A DNA stretch of 64,000 nt from Novosphingobium sp. CECT 9465 (GTDB lineage Bacteria; Pseudomonadota; Alphaproteobacteria; Sphingomonadales; Sphingomonadaceae). Where the stretch lies: the NCBI RefSeq assembly GCF_920987055.1, contig NZ_CAKLBX010000001.1, positions 2,528,501 to 2,592,500 of the forward strand, in the 5' to 3' direction. Below, piece by piece: positions 1-7,036 of this stretch. The notes under the pieces were generated by a model that was not told the origin of the DNA, made no database searches, and worked only from the letters and a program-made list of their open reading frames with translations. The translations under genes and the position numbers were made by a program. Within the stretch, counting starts at the first letter, position 1, and each line of letters starts with the position of its first letter.

Positions 1-17
1 TCCCGCAGGCAGGCCGA

Positions 18-476
18 TCAGGCCCAGCTGCGATCAGTCCGCCACGCATGGTAGCGGCCAACGCGCTCTTCGCGCCGCACGTGCGCGGCGGTTCCAAGCA
101 GCAGGGCGATAGCCTGGATGTTCAATGGCATCTGGGTCATCGCAAAGTAGCCATAGCGAACGAGGGAAAGTTCGATGATCTTGGACATGTGCCCAAGCAC
201 CACAATGATCTGCGCCGCAGTGACCCACATCGGCCAGCCGCGGTTTGCCCGCAACGCGACCCACATCAGGGCTGTCGTAGCCCAGACATCGATCACCAGG
301 TGTCCGGGGTTCACCGCAAAGAATGCAGGCTCCCCGAACATCGCGTGATTGCCAAGGTCAAGCACGGTGGTAGCAACCAGCACGGCCGCGACGAGTCGCT
401 CAGGTTCGCCACCCTTGCGGAAGGCAAAGAATACGACTGCCGCAATCGCGAGACGGAACGTCCAGATCAGCATCAT
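18..476 (-). CDS. Small polytopic membrane protein, unknown function
   Basis: The 152-residue product is hydrophobic along most of its length. I see four likely membrane spans near residues 3-20, 28-46, 60-78 and 84-102, a weaker fifth near 118-133, and a short basic tail rich in Arg and His. No catalytic motif is visible and I do not recognise the family. It is the third gene on the minus strand behind the membrane-tethered LuxR-type regulator (1000-1572) and a small helical protein (523-888). Only 46 bases separate it from the latter, so one transcript is likely (inference). The frame is intact and the stop is inside the window, so the gene is complete. A role in sensing with its neighbours is possible but not shown by the sequence. 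Confidence 0.6.
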   Translation of the reverse strand: MMLIWTFRLAIAAVVFFAFRKGGEPERLVAAVLVATTVLDLGNHAMFGEPAFFAVNPGHLVIDVWATTALMWVALRANRGWPMWVTAAQIIVVLGHMSKIIELSLVRYGYFAMTQMPLNIQAIALLLGTAAHVRREERVGRYHAWRTDRSWA

Positions 477-522
477 TTCCCGCTGTCAGTCTCAGGAACG
501 GTATGGATATGGCGTTCGGCAA

Positions 523-888
523 TCAGGCTGCGCGGACCATGGTGATAGCGGTATCGTTGGCAAGCGGATCCCTGGCAAGCGAACCCTTGGGCGGGCAATC
601 GTCGACCATGCCGCTGCCCACTTCGCGACCGACTTCAAGCAGCTTGCCATGGACGCGGGCAATTTCGTTGCTCGCTTCGAGCATGGCCTTTTGACTGGCC
701 GCAAGCCGCAGCAGCGCTTCCTGGCCGGTGAAGGCCCCGACCAGTGAATCCCGGCGGGCACGAACCATGGTGGCGAGAAGGTTTGCCTGCCGGATCAGCG
801 CTTCGTCGATCGCGGCTTCGGCTTCGTGAAGATCGCGCGTGATGCGCATGCCGTGAATGGCGACGGAATTGTGATTGGTGTTGTGCAT
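523..888 (-). CDS. Small helical protein, unknown function
   Basis: The 121-residue soluble protein is predicted to be almost wholly alpha-helical, with an Ala/Glu/Arg-rich middle (about residues 15-95) that could form a coiled coil. There is no signal peptide or membrane span. The ATG at 888 is chosen because GGGAG sits six bases upstream; an in-frame GTG twelve bases earlier has no such site. A perfect 6-bp inverted repeat (900-917) lies just upstream of the ribosome binding site. It sits between the tethered LuxR-type regulator and the membrane protein on the same strand and probably shares their transcript. I do not recognise the family and assign no function. Confidence 0.6.
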   Translation of the reverse strand: MHNTNHNSVAIHGMRITRDLHEAEAAIDEALIRQANLLATMVRARRDSLVGAFTGQEALLRLAASQKAMLEASNEIARVHGKLLEVGREVGSGMVDDCPPKGSLARDPLANDTAITMVRAA

Positions 889-899
889 CGTAGCTCCCA

Positions 900-917
900 C
901 CTGCGTATTATCGCAGG
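900..917 (-). promoter_or_regulatory. Hairpin or operator next to the ribosome binding site of the 523-888 gene
   Basis: CCTGCG, six bases (TATTAT), then CGCAGG form a perfect 6-bp inverted repeat that ends within a few bases of the GGGAG ribosome binding site. It could be an mRNA hairpin affecting translation or a small DNA operator. It is short enough to be chance. Confidence 0.3.
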
Positions 918-999
918 CCCCTTATACATTGGGCGGCAGCGCCCCCGCGCCGATCGCCCGTGTTGACGGAAGGAGACGTGCTTCGGACCGTGTGGCCAA

Positions 1000-1572
1000 T
1001 CAGCGATCGAGCATCGAAGACAATTGCGCAAACATGCTCAATCCTCCCAGCACGATCAGGATCAGGATCACCGTGATTGCAGCAATATATCCCAGCCGCA
1101 TCATGGTGCCGTGAGGCCCGTCGAACATCTCCGGGAGGACCTGGTGATAGACAATCCCGTCCGGGATGGCGGGGTTGGCCCCCTCCATCATGTGAACCTG
1201 ATCCCTGCCTTCGATCCCGGACGCAGGCTGCGCCAGAGGCATGGTCCGGGTTTCGGACGGGCCGACATCCACGTCTTCCCGTTCCGAGACTTCGGCCGGA
1301 AGTGGCGGAAATCCTATATGGGAAAGTTCATATACGGGTTGTTCGTATGTCTCGATCAGGCGACGATAGGCTTGAGCAACCTCATTCCGCGAGGCCACGC
1401 CAAGTTTCGCACGGGCCAGCATGACGCGCTGATCGACGGTATGCGGGGAAATGCCCAGGAGGCGCGAGATTTCCTTCGAAGTCTTGTGCTGTATGAGCAG
1501 GTCAAGAACCTCGCGCTGCTTGCCAGTCAATTCAAGCAACGGGTTTTCGACCAGATCGCCACCTATCATCAT
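1000..1572 (-). CDS. Membrane-tethered LuxR-type HTH regulator
   Basis: The 190-residue protein has a LuxR/GerE helix-turn-helix at the N-terminus (about residues 12-68: a 'LTGKQREVLDLL' start, then 'SKEISRLLGISPHTVDQRV'). An acidic, Pro-rich linker of about 90 residues follows, then one strong C-terminal membrane span near residues 160-182. There is no receiver or ligand-binding domain. This order, DNA-binding head plus C-terminal anchor, is reminiscent of CadC/ToxR-style tethered regulators but with a LuxR-type head; that comparison is inference. Two small genes (523-888 and 18-476) follow on the same strand. It is divergent from the histidine kinase at 1793, and the AT-rich 1573-1792 interval probably serves both. 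Proteolytic release from the membrane or signalling through the anchor are both possible. Confidence 0.8.
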   Translation of the reverse strand: MMIGGDLVENPLLELTGKQREVLDLLIQHKTSKEISRLLGISPHTVDQRVMLARAKLGVASRNEVAQAYRRLIETYEQPVYELSHIGFPPLPAEVSEREDVDVGPSETRTMPLAQPASGIEGRDQVHMMEGANPAIPDGIVYHQVLPEMFDGPHGTMMRLGYIAAITVILILIVLGGLSMFAQLSSMLDR

Positions 1573-1792
1573 TGCGCGCGCACCCCGGCGTAGCCCCCAC
1601 CCCAGGAAGAAGGTAGCGACCGCGCCTTCGGTTTTGCATTAAAATAACATATTTTCCAATCAGACTTTCGTTAAATTCGAAGTCTCTAGCCCGCCCGTAC
1701 GTTTAATGAAAAACTAATGATATGCCATCGTTATAACCAAAGTCACGCTATTCGCCCATAGCCGAGTCGTGCACGGTGAATCTTCGCGAATC
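1573..1792. promoter_or_regulatory. AT-rich divergent intergenic region with an imperfect dyad
   Basis: This 220-base gap lies between the minus-strand LuxR-type regulator and the plus-strand histidine kinase and is clearly richer in A+T than its flanks, as expected for divergent promoters. It contains an imperfect dyad at 1663-1684, where GACTT and AAGTC flank CG-TTAAATT-CG with a one-base bulge. That could be an operator for one of the adjacent regulators. I could not place a convincing -35/-10 pair. Confidence 0.4.
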
Positions 1793-3445
1793 ATGGAGCG
1801 GGGATTGTACGGCAACGCACTGACCAGACGGACGGGCAGGATTATATCGACCGGGCGAGCGATTCTCGCGCTGTCATTTCTGCTCGCACTGTGGCTGGAC
1901 CCGCGTGTGCTGATGCGCGGCGCATCGGGCGGATATGTGCTGGTCAGCGTATACCTGCTGTGGACCGCCTTGCTCATGGTGATTGCGTGGCGCAGCTGGT
2001 GGTACGATTTCAGGCTGGCACCGCTGGCGCAAGCGATCGACATCGGCGTGTTCGTCGCAGCGGTGTATTTCACCGAAAGCCCCTTCACCGAATTCCAAAG
2101 CCCGTTCCTGGCGTTTGCCGCATTCCTGCTGGTGGCGGCGATGGTGCGGTGGAACTGGCGTGCCACGGTAGTGACCGCAGTGCTGCTGCTGGCGGTCAAC
2201 ATGACTTTTGCCCTGACGATGTATAACCTCGGCCTGGACATCGACCTGATGCGGTTCGTCCGCCGCACCGCTTACATGGTCATGCTTTCGGGCATCCTGA
2301 TCTGGTTAAGTCTTTCGCGCGGAGGCGGCCACACGGTGACGTTCGACGAACCGCCAGGTCTGCCCGGCGAGCGGCGCGACCAGTTGCTCGATTCAATCGT
2401 GATACACGCGGCATCGATATTGGGCGCGCGGCAAGTGGCACTGGCGTTTGCGCCCAGCGAGGAACCTTGGGTGGAAATTCGCCGCCTTACGCCCGGCGGC
2501 ATCACTCTCGAACGAACAGGACCCGCCGAATTCGGCGATGAACTCCACGCCCCGCGCTCCACCGCGCTGTTCAACGTGGCCAAATCGCGGCTGCTGTCAT
2601 TCGAGAATCCTGGTTTCGAGGCATGGAACGCTCCGGTCCAATCGGGCCTTGCTGCGCGATACAGCGTAAACGAGGGCATCCTTGTCCCATTGCAGAGTGT
2701 TACAGGCACGGGCCAACTGATTGCGTGGGATTGTGATTCACTGAGCGCCGATGATCTGGCGATCCTGCGCACCCTTGCCAACCAGATCGGCCATTCGCTC
2801 GACCGCGAGGAAATGGCCAGCCTTGCGCGCAATGCCGCAGAAACAGGGGTCCGCCATGCTGTTGCGCGCGACCTTCACGACAGCGTTGCCCAGTTCCTGG
2901 CAGGCACCTTGTTCCGGCTGGAAGCGCTGCGTCGGTGGATCCGCGAGGGGCACGACCCCGAAGGTGAAATCGATTCAATCAAGCAGGCGCTCCGCCGCGA
3001 ACAGACTCACTTGCGCATCCTCATCGAACGGTTGCGGCGTGGTGAAGAGGGCAACCGCAGTATCGAAATTGCCGACGAACTGCGCGCTCTGCTGGCTGAA
3101 GCCGGAACGCACTGGCACATCAGTACCGAACTGGTCCTGCCCGACCAGCCACTGCCGGTTTCGGTTCAGCTGTCACATGAAATTCGGCAACTTGTGCGCG
3201 AGGCGATCGCCAATGCGGTGCGCCACGGCAAATGTGGCAAGGTTTGCGTAGAGATATCCGAAGAAGACGGCGTTCTCAGGCTGACTGTTTCGGACGACGG
3301 CATCGGCTTTCCCGGCGGCCCTGCTGCAATCCGCCCCCGTTCGATAAGCGAGCGGGTGGAAGCGCCGGGCGGACAATTCGAACTTGACAGCTCGCCCGCC
3401 GGCGCGCGTCTCAACATTGCCATTCGTACCGGAGAACCCGCATGA
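1793..3445 (+). CDS. Membrane sensor histidine kinase, NarX/DegS type (HisKA_3)
   Basis: The 550-residue kinase has about six membrane spans in residues 20-185, a GAF-like cytoplasmic segment (about 200-340), a HisKA_3 dimerisation helix whose 'RDLHDSVAQFL' box carries the phospho-acceptor His (about residue 362), and a short HATPase_c domain with N box 'REAIANAVRHG' and G box 'DDGIGF'. This layout is typical of kinases that phosphorylate NarL/FixJ-type regulators. The cognate regulator follows directly, with start and stop codons overlapping as ATGA. The N-terminal domain is not one I recognise, so the signal is unknown. The ATG at 1793 is used; an in-frame GTG at 1769 is possible and neither has a strong ribosome binding site. 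Confidence 0.88.
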   Translation: MERGLYGNALTRRTGRIISTGRAILALSFLLALWLDPRVLMRGASGGYVLVSVYLLWTALLMVIAWRSWWYDFRLAPLAQAIDIGVFVAAVYFTESPFTEFQSPFLAFAAFLLVAAMVRWNWRATVVTAVLLLAVNMTFALTMYNLGLDIDLMRFVRRTAYMVMLSGILIWLSLSRGGGHTVTFDEPPGLPGERRDQLLDSIVIHAASILGARQVALAFAPSEEPWVEIRRLTPGGITLERTGPAEFGDELHAPRSTALFNVAKSRLLSFENPGFEAWNAPVQSGLAARYSVNEGILVPLQSVTGTGQLIAWDCDSLSADDLAILRTLANQIGHSLDREEMASLARNAAETGVRHAVARDLHDSVAQFLAGTLFRLEALRRWIREGHDPEGEIDSIKQALRREQTHLRILIERLRRGEEGNRSIEIADELRALLAEAGTHWHISTELVLPDQPLPVSVQLSHEIRQLVREAIANAVRHGKCGKVCVEISEEDGVLRLTVSDDGIGFPGGPAAIRPRSISERVEAPGGQFELDSSPAGARLNIAIRTGEPA

Positions 3446-4068
3446 TTCCAGTCCTAGTTGCCGACGATCATGGCTTCATCCGCGCAGGCGTGGAAGCTGT
3501 ACTGCGTGGGACGCGCTTCTCGATCGTCGCGGCCACGGCCAGTGGCGAGGAGACGCTGGATGCGATCAAGACTCACGATCCGGCAATTGTGCTGCTGGAT
3601 ATCAACATGCCGGGCATGAATGGCGTACAGGCCCTGGAAGCCTTGCGCGAACGCGGCGACAAGCGCCCCGTGGTGCTGCTTACCGCCGAAATCAACGACC
3701 GCCAGTTGATGGCGGTGATGCGCGCAGGGGTAAATGGAATCGTGTCGAAGGACGGCGCCGAGGACGGGCTGGTAGACGTTCTGGAGAAAGTCCATGCGGG
3801 CGAAAAGGCAATAGCGCCAAACTTCCTGCAACGTGCCCTCGACCTTTCGCTCAAGCCGGAATCGCAAGGCCCGCTGGCCAAGCTGAATCCGCGCGAACGC
3901 ACGATCGCCGCGCTTGTTGCGCGCGGCATGCGCAACCGCGATATCGGCGCCGAACTCGGCATCGGCGAAGGCACGGTCAAGGTCTACCTGCATACGATGT
4001 ACCAGAAGCTGGGCATCGACAACCGCACGGAGCTGGCACTGCTGGCGGTGAATGAGCAGGATGGGTGA
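3442..4068 (+). CDS. NarL/FixJ-family response regulator
   Basis: The 208-residue regulator has a receiver domain (residues 1-120) with the acidic pair D8/D9, phospho-acceptor D53 in 'LLDINMPGMNG', and the conserved Lys in 'VSKDG'. A LuxR-type HTH follows (about 143-205: 'LNPRERTIAALVARG', then 'NRDIGAELGIGEGTVKVYL'). Its ATG overlaps the stop of the upstream kinase by four bases, so the two are translationally coupled and almost certainly form one phosphorelay. It ends 45 bases from the convergent LigB-type gene. Target genes are unknown; the divergent promoter upstream of the kinase and nearby genes are obvious candidates. Confidence 0.92.
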   Translation: MIPVLVADDHGFIRAGVEAVLRGTRFSIVAATASGEETLDAIKTHDPAIVLLDINMPGMNGVQALEALRERGDKRPVVLLTAEINDRQLMAVMRAGVNGIVSKDGAEDGLVDVLEKVHAGEKAIAPNFLQRALDLSLKPESQGPLAKLNPRERTIAALVARGMRNRDIGAELGIGEGTVKVYLHTMYQKLGIDNRTELALLAVNEQDG

Positions 4069-4113
4069 GGTGCGCCGAAGGGAGGAAGGCTTGCCGCCCC
4101 GTCCCCTGGCGTA

Positions 4114-4959
4114 TCAAGCTGGCTCCAGCAGCATGCTCGCCGCTGCGGTGTTGCTGATCGGGATGTGGTAGTTGCGGCTGACTTCGTTGAACGCACCATC
4201 GCCCATGGCGCCGCGCGCGGCGATCCAGTTGAGAATTTCGACACCTTGCGTACCGGCGAGTTCGGCAACTTCCTCGGCAGTGTGGCCGGTCAGCGCGTCA
4301 GGGTTGGCGGCAAGGTTGTCGAGGCAGAACATATCGTAATCGGGGTTCATGAAGCCGGCCCGCGGGCCGTCGAGCTGGTGCGAGAGACCGCCGGTGCCGC
4401 ACACAAGAATGCGTTCGCCCCCGCCCCATGATCGCAGCGCACGATTGACGGCCCGGCCCAGCGCAAGGCACCGCTTCGGACTGGGCAAGGGATATTGCAC
4501 GGTGTTGATCGCGATAGGGATCAGCTTGATCGGCCAGCTTTCCGCGCCAGGATATGCCAGTTCGAACGGGATCGACACGGCGTGATCGACCAGCATCTTC
4601 TGGCACGTGGTGATGTCAAACTCATCGCGCACCAGGCTGTCGATCACGTGCCATGACAATTCAGGATGTCCGGCGAAGCTCTTGTAGACCGGTAGGCCCC
4701 AGCCTTCATCGGCATTGTCGTAAGCCGGTGCCGCGCCGACCGCAAAAGTGGGCATCTTGTCGAGGAAGAAGTTCAGCCCGTGATCGTTCGAGAAGACAAC
4801 CGCGACATCGGGTTTTGCCTGTGCCAGCCATTCACGGATCGGGGGAAAGCCATCGAAAAACGGCTTCCAGTAAGGCAATTCCTGATCGCCGCGCACGATG
4901 GCGCCGCCGATACCGGGGACATGGCTGGTGAAATAGCCGCCGATCACACTGGCCATCAT
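4114..4959 (-). CDS. LigB-type class III extradiol dioxygenase, large (catalytic) subunit
   Basis: The 281-residue protein matches the catalytic beta subunit of protocatechuate 4,5-dioxygenase (LigB family), which cleaves a catecholic ring beside the hydroxyls with non-haem Fe(II). The metal ligands are in place: His in 'TSHVPG' near the N-terminus, His in 'SNDHGLNFF', and Glu in 'GVEILNWI'. The catalytic His is in 'GLSHQLDGPRAG' and a further conserved His is in 'LVDHAVSIPF'. LigB proteins known to me are near 300 residues, so this is full length apart from a shorter C-terminus. Its start overlaps the LigA-type gene as ATGATG, giving the usual alpha-then-beta order. No dehydrogenase, hydrolase, transporter or ring-demethylating gene is nearby, so the substrate (protocatechuate, gallate, a methylgallate or another catechol) is open. 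Confidence 0.88.
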   Translation of the reverse strand: MMASVIGGYFTSHVPGIGGAIVRGDQELPYWKPFFDGFPPIREWLAQAKPDVAVVFSNDHGLNFFLDKMPTFAVGAAPAYDNADEGWGLPVYKSFAGHPELSWHVIDSLVRDEFDITTCQKMLVDHAVSIPFELAYPGAESWPIKLIPIAINTVQYPLPSPKRCLALGRAVNRALRSWGGGERILVCGTGGLSHQLDGPRAGFMNPDYDMFCLDNLAANPDALTGHTAEEVAELAGTQGVEILNWIAARGAMGDGAFNEVSRNYHIPISNTAAASMLLEPA

Positions 4960-5342
4960 GCGTTCTCCCGGTGGGGGATATTGTCCGCCCAGGCGACGAG
5001 CATGGCCTTGAATTCATCGACGGACATGCCAGTCTGCAACGCCCCCAGATCCTGTACGCCAAGACCGAAGATTCCCGCCAGCTTGGCGAGGTAATAGACG
5101 TTACCACCCGCATCGAGCATGGCGAGCACATCGCGGTCCGCAACGGCCTTGCGCTGTTCGGGAGTCAGCGCGTACTTCGCACAATAAGCGCCTTCATCTG
5201 CAACGAAAGCGTCGCGATTTGCCTTTTCGTTGAAGGAAAAGCACATCGCGTTGAGTTGAAATCCGCGCGTGGCAAGATCGCCGTCGAACAGCGGAATGGC
5301 CCGGCGGATCGCCTTTTCCGCTAGTACCGAATCAGATGTCAT
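4956..5342 (-). CDS. LigA-type extradiol dioxygenase, small subunit
   Basis: The 128-residue product matches the small alpha subunit of LigAB dioxygenases, which caps the active site formed with LigB. Family signatures include 'RGFQLNAMCFSF', 'LTPEQRKAV' and 'AMLDAGGNVYYLAKL'. The ATG at 5342 is chosen because GGGAG lies eight bases upstream; upstream in-frame ATGs at 5348 and 5435 would add residues not usual in the family. It is translated just before the LigB-type gene with overlapping stop and start, consistent with equal subunit synthesis. Regulation may involve the inverted repeat at 5390-5402. Confidence 0.85.
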   Translation of the reverse strand: MTSDSVLAEKAIRRAIPLFDGDLATRGFQLNAMCFSFNEKANRDAFVADEGAYCAKYALTPEQRKAVADRDVLAMLDAGGNVYYLAKLAGIFGLGVQDLGALQTGMSVDEFKAMLVAWADNIPHRENA

Positions 5343-5389
5343 CTCCATATCTCCCAGCCGGACCTTGGCCTCCGGCGCGCAGGATTTAA

Positions 5390-5402
5390 TATGCGATGCA
5401 TA
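5390..5402 (-). promoter_or_regulatory. Inverted repeat upstream of the LigA-type gene, candidate operator
   Basis: TATGC-GAT-GCATA is a perfect 5-bp inverted repeat about 50 bases upstream of the LigA-type start in the only intergenic space available for its promoter. GntR- and MarR-type regulators of aromatic catabolism often bind such short dyads, but no such regulator gene is adjacent. The assignment is tentative. Confidence 0.3.
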
Positions 5403-5506
5403 CAATTCTGCCTTGATCGGGGTCAAACATTGCACCCGATTGCTAACAGGTGACTAAGTAACGTAACGGGCTGTCGGCTCACGTGGTTAATGGCTAGGTT
5501 CGGGCC

Positions 5507-5878
5507 ATGCCCCTTACCAATGCCGAACGCCAGCGCCGCTACCGCCAGCGCCTCAAAGCCCGCGCTTCGGGCGGCGCAGTGGTGGAGCAGGCGCGCACGG
5601 CGGTTGAGCGCGCCGTACTGGCGCTGTGGGCCTATCACGAACGTCCCGGCCCTTCAGGCGTGGCATGGAGCGCAATCGACGGCTGCCGCACACTGGACGA
5701 ATATCGTTCAGAACTGGAGCGGTCACCCAGCAACCTGCTGCAGGCGTGCCGCGCGTTCCTTCCCGGATTTGAAGGCTTGACCTGGGACGAGGCCCGCGCC
5801 GTGGCAGACGTGATCGAACTGGCAGAAGCCCTGCGTCTTTCGCCTGCCGGCCGGGTCACGCTTCCCCAAGCGGCCTGA
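5507..5878 (+). CDS. Conserved-looking hypothetical protein with basic N-terminus
   Basis: The 123-residue protein begins with a strongly basic helix ('NAERQRRYRQRLKA') of the kind seen in small nucleic-acid-associated or phage-like proteins, followed by a mixed alpha-helical body with several Trp residues. There is no signal peptide, membrane span or catalytic motif. It is divergent from the LigA-type gene with about 165 bases between starts, and stands alone upstream of the HWE kinase on the same strand. Codon use looks like its neighbours. I do not recognise a named family. Confidence 0.6.
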   Translation: MPLTNAERQRRYRQRLKARASGGAVVEQARTAVERAVLALWAYHERPGPSGVAWSAIDGCRTLDEYRSELERSPSNLLQACRAFLPGFEGLTWDEARAVADVIELAEALRLSPAGRVTLPQAA

Positions 5879-6028
5879 GACAGTGGGCAAAAGTGCTTCT
5901 GGGATACATAGTTAACACTGATATGGTGGCAACTGTACGCTGTAAAATCCTTGCACCTTTGGGCATATTGACTCTAAAACAATCCAGAATGGACCTTGGC
6001 TAACAAGGTAGCCGTCGCACAATTGCGG

Positions 6029-7036
6029 ATGACCGGGAGGCAGGCCTTGAGTGCTGAACAAGCGCGCCATAACCGGCCTGCCCACGCGGTGTTCATGCGC
6101 GCAATAATCGCGCATGATCGCAGCATTCTGCAATCCGTGGTGTGGATGGCCGGACTGTTTCTGGTGCCGACCGGAATCCGCGAACTGGTGGATAACGGAA
6201 CGCTGGGCCTACCATTCGTGACATACTGGCCCAGCCTGCTGATTGCCTCGCTCGTGCTTGAATTGCGTTTTGCGATCATCTTCGCGTGTTTTGCCGCGAT
6301 TGTGGCGCAGCGCCTTTATGGCGGTGGTGCATGGTTTTATGAAATCACCACACCGCGCATCGTGTTTTTCGCGATGTTCGCGCTTTCAGCAGGCATGATC
6401 GTGACGACAGGCGCGACGTTGCGCCGCACATTGCGCGAAATCGAGATCGTTGTCGAAGGCCAGCAACGCTATAATCGCGAGCTGCGCCATCGCGTGCGCA
6501 ATATGCTGACGCTGATTCAGGCGCTGGCGTCACGCGGACCGAAGGCGGCATCCCCGATCGATTTCTACAAGGAATTCGCGCTGCGGCTGGAAGGGTTGGC
6601 CAATGCCAGTGACTTGCTGCAGATTGGCGCCGAGGCTGACGGGCGATTGCCGGAAATGGCGCAGCAAACTGTCGCGCCCTTCGACCGTGACGGCAGGATA
6701 AAGCTCAAGGGAGAGCCATGCCTGCTGCCGGGCGATACTTGCATTCCGCTGATCATGGCGCTGCATGAACTGTGCACCAACGCGATCAAGCATGGCGCGC
6801 TTTCCTGTGATACCGGCCATGTCGAACTGAGTTGGTTTATCGGGCCGAATGGAACCACGCTTTATCTGCTGTGGGCAGAAAAAGGTGGGCCGCGCGTTGC
6901 AAAGCCAACGCGAGAGGGGTTGGGTACGCGACTGCTGATGCCGCAGCCGGGGATCGATGGCGTGGACCTGAATTTCGATCCGGCCGGGGTCTGGTGCGAA
7001 TTCAGGATCGAAGGCTCTTCGCCAATTGCGCGTTAA
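6029..7036 (+). CDS. Membrane sensor histidine kinase, HWE/HisKA_2 type
   Basis: The 335-residue kinase (from ATG 6029) has three or four membrane spans in about residues 35-130 and a short linker. Its H box 'ELRHRVRNMLTLIQAL' carries the phospho-acceptor His near residue 154, and the HATPase region has 'ALHELCTNAIKHGALS', diagnostic of the HWE/HisKA_2 class common in Alphaproteobacteria. The N-terminal part has no PAS or LOV sensor, so any stimulus must be read by the membrane segment or a partner. HWE kinases often feed PhyR-type general stress signalling, but no PhyR/NepR/EcfG gene is in the window. Its stop overlaps that of the convergent LOV-HTH gene. The start is uncertain: TTG at 5996 or ATG at 6095 are alternatives. 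Confidence 0.82.
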   Translation: MTGRQALSAEQARHNRPAHAVFMRAIIAHDRSILQSVVWMAGLFLVPTGIRELVDNGTLGLPFVTYWPSLLIASLVLELRFAIIFACFAAIVAQRLYGGGAWFYEITTPRIVFFAMFALSAGMIVTTGATLRRTLREIEIVVEGQQRYNRELRHRVRNMLTLIQALASRGPKAASPIDFYKEFALRLEGLANASDLLQIGAEADGRLPEMAQQTVAPFDRDGRIKLKGEPCLLPGDTCIPLIMALHELCTNAIKHGALSCDTGHVELSWFIGPNGTTLYLLWAEKGGPRVAKPTREGLGTRLLMPQPGIDGVDLNFDPAGVWCEFRIEGSSPIAR

